Source: Planctomycetota bacterium (GTDB lineage: Bacteria > Planctomycetota > Phycisphaerae > UBA1845 > PWPN01). Taken from it: a stretch of 7,915 nt of DNA. The stretch covers positions 1-7,915 of the forward strand of contig JACQVT010000654.1 in NCBI GenBank assembly GCA_016209665.1. Direction: 5' to 3'. Shown in pieces: positions 5,173 through 7,915 of the stretch. A program made the position numbers and the translations under genes. Under the pieces are notes generated by a model, which worked only from the letters and a program-made list of their open reading frames with translations, ran no database searches and was not told the origin of the DNA. Each line of letters starts with the position of its first letter. The first letter of the stretch is position 1.

Positions 5173-6990
5173 TTGGCGTTACCTGACCGGGAAATGGTGA
5201 AGCGTCAGATACGCGACGCCACTGACATCGTGGATCTCGTGGGAAACTACATGACGCTGCGGCGGGCGGGAGCCAGCTTCAAGGGCTTATGTCCGTTCCA
5301 CGAGGAGAAGACGCCGTCGTTCAACGTTCACCCGGCGCGACAGACGTTCAAGTGCTACGGCTGCGGAGCCGGCGGTGACGTTTTCAGTTTTGTCCAGCTC
5401 AAGGAGAATCTGAGTTTCGTGGAGGCGCTGCGGATGCTGGCGGAGCGGGCCGGCATCCCCCTTGAGACACAGACCGCGGCTGACCGATCCGGGCCCGGCA
5501 AGCAGGACCTGGCGCGGGTCAACCAGTGGGCCCAGCAGGTTTTTCGCCAGCAGTACGCGGGATCGGAGGGACAAGCGGCGCGGGATTACGTAGCGCGGCG
5601 GGGCATCGCGCCCGAGATGGCGGATGGGTTCGGTATCGGCTTTGCCCTCGATAGCTACGACGCGCTTCTGAACCGGGCCCAGGCCAGCCGCATCGGCGCG
5701 TCGCTGATGGAGGCAGCGGGCTTGGTCAAGCGCGGCGGGCGAAGCGGATGTTACGACACGTTCCGCAATCGGCTGATGTTCCCGATCGTGGATGCGACGG
5801 GGCGGATCATCGGTTTCGGCGGTCGCACGCTGGGAGACGACCCGGCCAAGTACCTGAACAGTCCGACGACGGTCCTGTTCGACAAAGGCACGAACGTGTT
5901 CGGATTGAATCTGGCCCGCCAAGCGATGGCGACCGCCGGGCGGGCGATCGTGGTGGAGGGCTATACCGACTGCATCATGGCCCACCAGTTCGGCTTCGGC
6001 GAGACGGTGGCGACGCTGGGGACGGCCATGACCGAGGCCCACGCCAGCCTGCTCCGGCGATATACGGACCGGCTGGTATTGCTGTTTGACTCGGATGAGG
6101 CGGGCCAGCGGGCATCCGACCGGGCGATTGGCGTCACGCTGACGAGTGGTCTGGACGTGACGCTGGCCAGGGTTCCGGCGGGCAAAGATCCCTGTGATTA
6201 TCTGCTCTTGGCTGGGCGGGACGGCCTGGAAAGTGTGTTGAAACAAGGCCTTGGAGCGCTAGAATTCAAATGGAACCTGGTGGCCCGCGAGTACCAGGCC
6301 AGTTCTACGGGACCAGGGCGGCGGAGGGCGATCGACGCTTATTTGCAGCAGTTGGCCGCCTGGCTCGGTCGGGGGGTGATCGATCCGATCCAGAAGGGGT
6401 TGCTGGTCAACCAGTTAAGCAAGGTTCTGGGCGTGCCCGCCGAGGACTTGCGGCGACAGCTCGATCAACTGGGGAGGCGGACAGCCGGACGGTCGCCGGC
6501 CGCCTCCGCAGAGACATCGGACGTAGCGCGACCGATGGCGGATGCGCCGGTGGCCGTGGGGGCCGAGCAACGGGCCCTGCTGCAGGTCGTTGAAGTCCTG
6601 CTGAATGAGCCCGGGCTGTTTCCGGTGGTGCAGGGCTGTTTCGAGCCGACGGCGATCCGGGATCGTCGGGTGGCGCCGATCGCGGTGGAATTGGTGAGCA
6701 TGCTGCGGTCGGGAGAGCCGTTTCAGATCAGCGATCTGATCGGGCGGTTCGAATCGCCCGAGTACGGGCGGCTCATCACTGACTTGCAGACCCGGGGGGA
6801 GCGGCGAGGCGGATATCAGGGGGCGATTGAAGGAGCGCTGCCGTGGCTCCATTCGCTCCAGGAGAGGCGAGGAACGGCGGGATCCCTTCCCGCCGACGAG
6901 GACGCGCGGCTGCTGAAGCTGGCCGAGGTGGCCCGCACGCCGCGGTTCTCGACGATGAAGGCCCGCAAGCGGTTCTGCGAGGGCGGGTGA
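5173..6990 (+). CDS. dnaG: DNA primase DnaG
   Basis: This 605-aa enzyme makes the RNA primers for DNA replication and works with the replicative helicase at the fork. The N-terminal CHC2-type zinc domain shows Cys40-x2-His43 and Cys61-x2-Cys64, with KGLCPFHEEKTPSF and FKCYGCGAGGDVFSF. The catalytic core includes RLMFPI, IGFGGR and KYLNSP..LFDKG (226-239). The TOPRIM metal site is VEGYTD (261-266, Glu262) and DSDEAG (306-311, Asp306 and Asp308). KDPCDYLL follows. The C-terminal part (from about 440), which in DnaG contacts the helicase, is poorly conserved and recognised only by position. The chosen start is TTG at 5173, 8 nt after GAGG (5161-5164); a stop codon 30 nt upstream limits earlier starts. 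ATG at 5194 would remove only seven residues. It has its own promoter and is followed 103 nt later by rpoD. Confidence 0.97.
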   Translation: MALPDREMVKRQIRDATDIVDLVGNYMTLRRAGASFKGLCPFHEEKTPSFNVHPARQTFKCYGCGAGGDVFSFVQLKENLSFVEALRMLAERAGIPLETQTAADRSGPGKQDLARVNQWAQQVFRQQYAGSEGQAARDYVARRGIAPEMADGFGIGFALDSYDALLNRAQASRIGASLMEAAGLVKRGGRSGCYDTFRNRLMFPIVDATGRIIGFGGRTLGDDPAKYLNSPTTVLFDKGTNVFGLNLARQAMATAGRAIVVEGYTDCIMAHQFGFGETVATLGTAMTEAHASLLRRYTDRLVLLFDSDEAGQRASDRAIGVTLTSGLDVTLARVPAGKDPCDYLLLAGRDGLESVLKQGLGALEFKWNLVAREYQASSTGPGRRRAIDAYLQQLAAWLGRGVIDPIQKGLLVNQLSKVLGVPAEDLRRQLDQLGRRTAGRSPAASAETSDVARPMADAPVAVGAEQRALLQVVEVLLNEPGLFPVVQGCFEPTAIRDRRVAPIAVELVSMLRSGEPFQISDLIGRFESPEYGRLITDLQTRGERRGGYQGAIEGALPWLHSLQERRGTAGSLPADEDARLLKLAEVARTPRFSTMKARKRFCEGG

Positions 6991-7030
6991 CGGATCGGCG
7001 GAGGGAGAGACAGGAGGACGCGACACCAGA

Positions 7031-7059
7031 CCCGCGTCAGGGGGGACGGTCGACGCGGG
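7031..7059 (+). other. 8-bp GC-rich hairpin between dnaG and rpoD
   Basis: CCCGCGTC (7031-7038) and GACGCGGG (7052-7059) are perfect reverse complements around a 13-nt loop. The hairpin begins 40 nt after the dnaG stop and ends 34 nt before the rpoD ATG, leaving the rpoD ribosome site (GGAG, 7083-7086) free. No T-run follows, so it is not an ordinary terminator. In E. coli the dnaG-rpoD junction of the macromolecular synthesis operon is cut by an RNase, so a processing or stability element is a reasonable guess. Confidence 0.5.
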
Positions 7060-7093
7060 GAGGCGGTGCGCGAGCAAGGTACGGAGACAGTAA

Positions 7094-7915
7094 ATGTCAG
7101 AAGAGCTTCGTCCCGCGGTGGACGTCATCGGTGTGACGGTTGACGTGCTTCTCGAGCGCGCAAGGGATCGCAGGTACCTCACCTGGGAGGAGATGAACGA
7201 GATCCTGCCCGACGAGGCGATCTGCCCCGATGCGCTGGAGACGATCATGATGACCCTGGAGTCCAGGGGCATCCAGATGGTGGATGAGATCGAGGCGGAC
7301 CGCCTGGGTCTTCGGCGCGAGAAGGGGCCCGTCGCCGGGCGCAAGACCGTGCCGGCCGCGCCGGTGGCGGAGCCGGCCGCGCCGGAGAAGGAGACGGCGT
7401 CCGGCGACGACAGCGGCTCGCGCCGTATCGATGACCCGGTCCGGATGTATCTGACGCAGATGGGCGAGATTCCGCTGCTGACGCGGGCGGAGGAGATCGC
7501 CCTGGCCAAGAAGATCGAGCTGACGCGGATGGCGTTCCGCAAGCTGGTGCTCGAGAGCGACTACTGCATCGCCCAGGCGGTGGAGATCTTGCAGCAGGTG
7601 TCGGACGGCCGGCTGCCGTTCGACCGGACGATGAAGATCTCGACCTCCGAGGCGATGGCCAAGAACACCATCACCAAGCTGCTGCCCGAGAACCTGGCGA
7701 CGGTCCGCAAGCTCATGGAGATGAACGAGCAGGACTTTCAGAAGCTGCTCAAGCCTCGCTCGTCGGACTCGTCGCGCAAGGTGGTGGTGCGGGTGATGAA
7801 CCAGCGGCGGCGCAAGATGGCCAAGCTGCTGGAGGAGCTTTCCCTGCGCACCAGCCGCATTCAGCCGCTCATGAAGCGCCTCATCAACCTGCATCAGAAG
7901 ATGAAGGACCTGGAG
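7094..7915 (+). CDS. rpoD: primary RNA polymerase sigma factor RpoD/SigA, N-terminal part (cut by window end)
   Basis: The first 274 residues of the housekeeping sigma factor are present; the gene runs off the right edge. Residues about 10-70 match region 1.1 (small helical domain, RRYLTWEEMNEILPDE, MMTLESRGIQMVDE). A charged Ala-Pro linker follows (about 76-110). Region 1.2 is clear: DDPVRMYLTQMGEIPLLT and RAEEIALAKKIE (113-142). The rest (FRKLVLESDYCIAQAVEIL, LPFDRTMKI, then a Lys/Arg-rich helical stretch) is the insert between regions 1.2 and 2. Region 2.1 is not yet reached at residue 274, so this insert is at least about 130 residues. ATG at 7094 has GGAG 7 nt upstream. It lies downstream of dnaG on the same strand, as in the macromolecular synthesis operon. 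Core binding, -10 and -35 recognition regions lie outside the window. Confidence 0.94.
   Translation, partial: MSEELRPAVDVIGVTVDVLLERARDRRYLTWEEMNEILPDEAICPDALETIMMTLESRGIQMVDEIEADRLGLRREKGPVAGRKTVPAAPVAEPAAPEKETASGDDSGSRRIDDPVRMYLTQMGEIPLLTRAEEIALAKKIELTRMAFRKLVLESDYCIAQAVEILQQVSDGRLPFDRTMKISTSEAMAKNTITKLLPENLATVRKLMEMNEQDFQKLLKPRSSDSSRKVVVRVMNQRRRKMAKLLEELSLRTSRIQPLMKRLINLHQKMKDLE

Noticed and set aside
5117..5200. 27-codon leader frame overlapping the dnaG start
   Set aside because: It has an ATG but no ribosome binding site, and no run of regulatory codons that would suggest attenuation.
5287..6246. Minus-strand open frame of 319 codons
   Set aside because: It is antisense to the zinc and catalytic domains of dnaG, which are unmistakable.
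6415..7542. Minus-strand open frame of 375 codons across the dnaG-rpoD junction
   Set aside because: It is antisense to two recognised genes, low-complexity in Ser and Arg, and without a recognisable domain.
7097..7894. Minus-strand open frame of 265 codons
   Set aside because: It is antisense to rpoD, with a His/Leu/Arg-rich composition typical of a shadow.

Overview
The window looks like chromosomal DNA of a Planctomycetota bacterium (possibly Phycisphaerae or a relative). The reasons are the high GC content, a pseudopilin with an N-terminal FTLIE signal and a degenerate H-X9-DG motif, a secreted five-bladed-propeller-type protein with a C-terminal sandwich region typical of planctomycete, verrucomicrobial and lentisphaeral genomes, weak or absent Shine-Dalgarno sites at several genes, and a RpoD-type N-terminus with a long insert after region 1.2. 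This assignment is inferred from motifs; no database search was possible.

Left half (1-3577), all on the minus strand. Reading right to left there are three genes. The first is a secreted, probably carbohydrate-active propeller protein (3577-1934). The second is a GntR/FadR-type regulator with an FCD ligand domain (1787-1113). The third is a pseudopilin-like surface protein (1075-137). A short frame (89-1) with a good ribosome binding site may be the start of a fourth gene that leaves the window. A strong sigma70-type promoter (TTGACA, 17 bp, TAGACT) between the propeller gene and the regulator makes regulator plus pseudopilin one transcription unit. A GC-rich inverted repeat lies in the same gap. 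The plausible reading is a carbohydrate-use and cell-surface module with a local regulator, but no substrate can be named.

Middle (3578-5172). A divergent intergenic region carries an AT-rich island with a 17-bp dyad. It is followed by a long-chain polyprenyl diphosphate synthase (3850-4815), probably for the quinone side chain or undecaprenyl-like lipids. A gene-free stretch (4816-5172) ends in a textbook sigma70 promoter preceded by a cluster of palindromes.

Right half (5173-7915), plus strand. dnaG (DNA primase) is followed 103 bp later by rpoD (primary sigma factor), which is cut by the window end. This is the dnaG-rpoD core of the macromolecular synthesis operon known from E. coli and Bacillus, here without rpsU next to dnaG. 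An 8-bp GC-rich hairpin between the two genes is a candidate processing or attenuation site.

Most of the window is ordinary. I see no clear undescribed system, no CRISPR array, no tRNA or rRNA gene and no insertion sequence. The best leads are the regulatory sites upstream of dnaG-rpoD, the dyad in the divergent region, and the regulator/pseudopilin/propeller neighbourhood.
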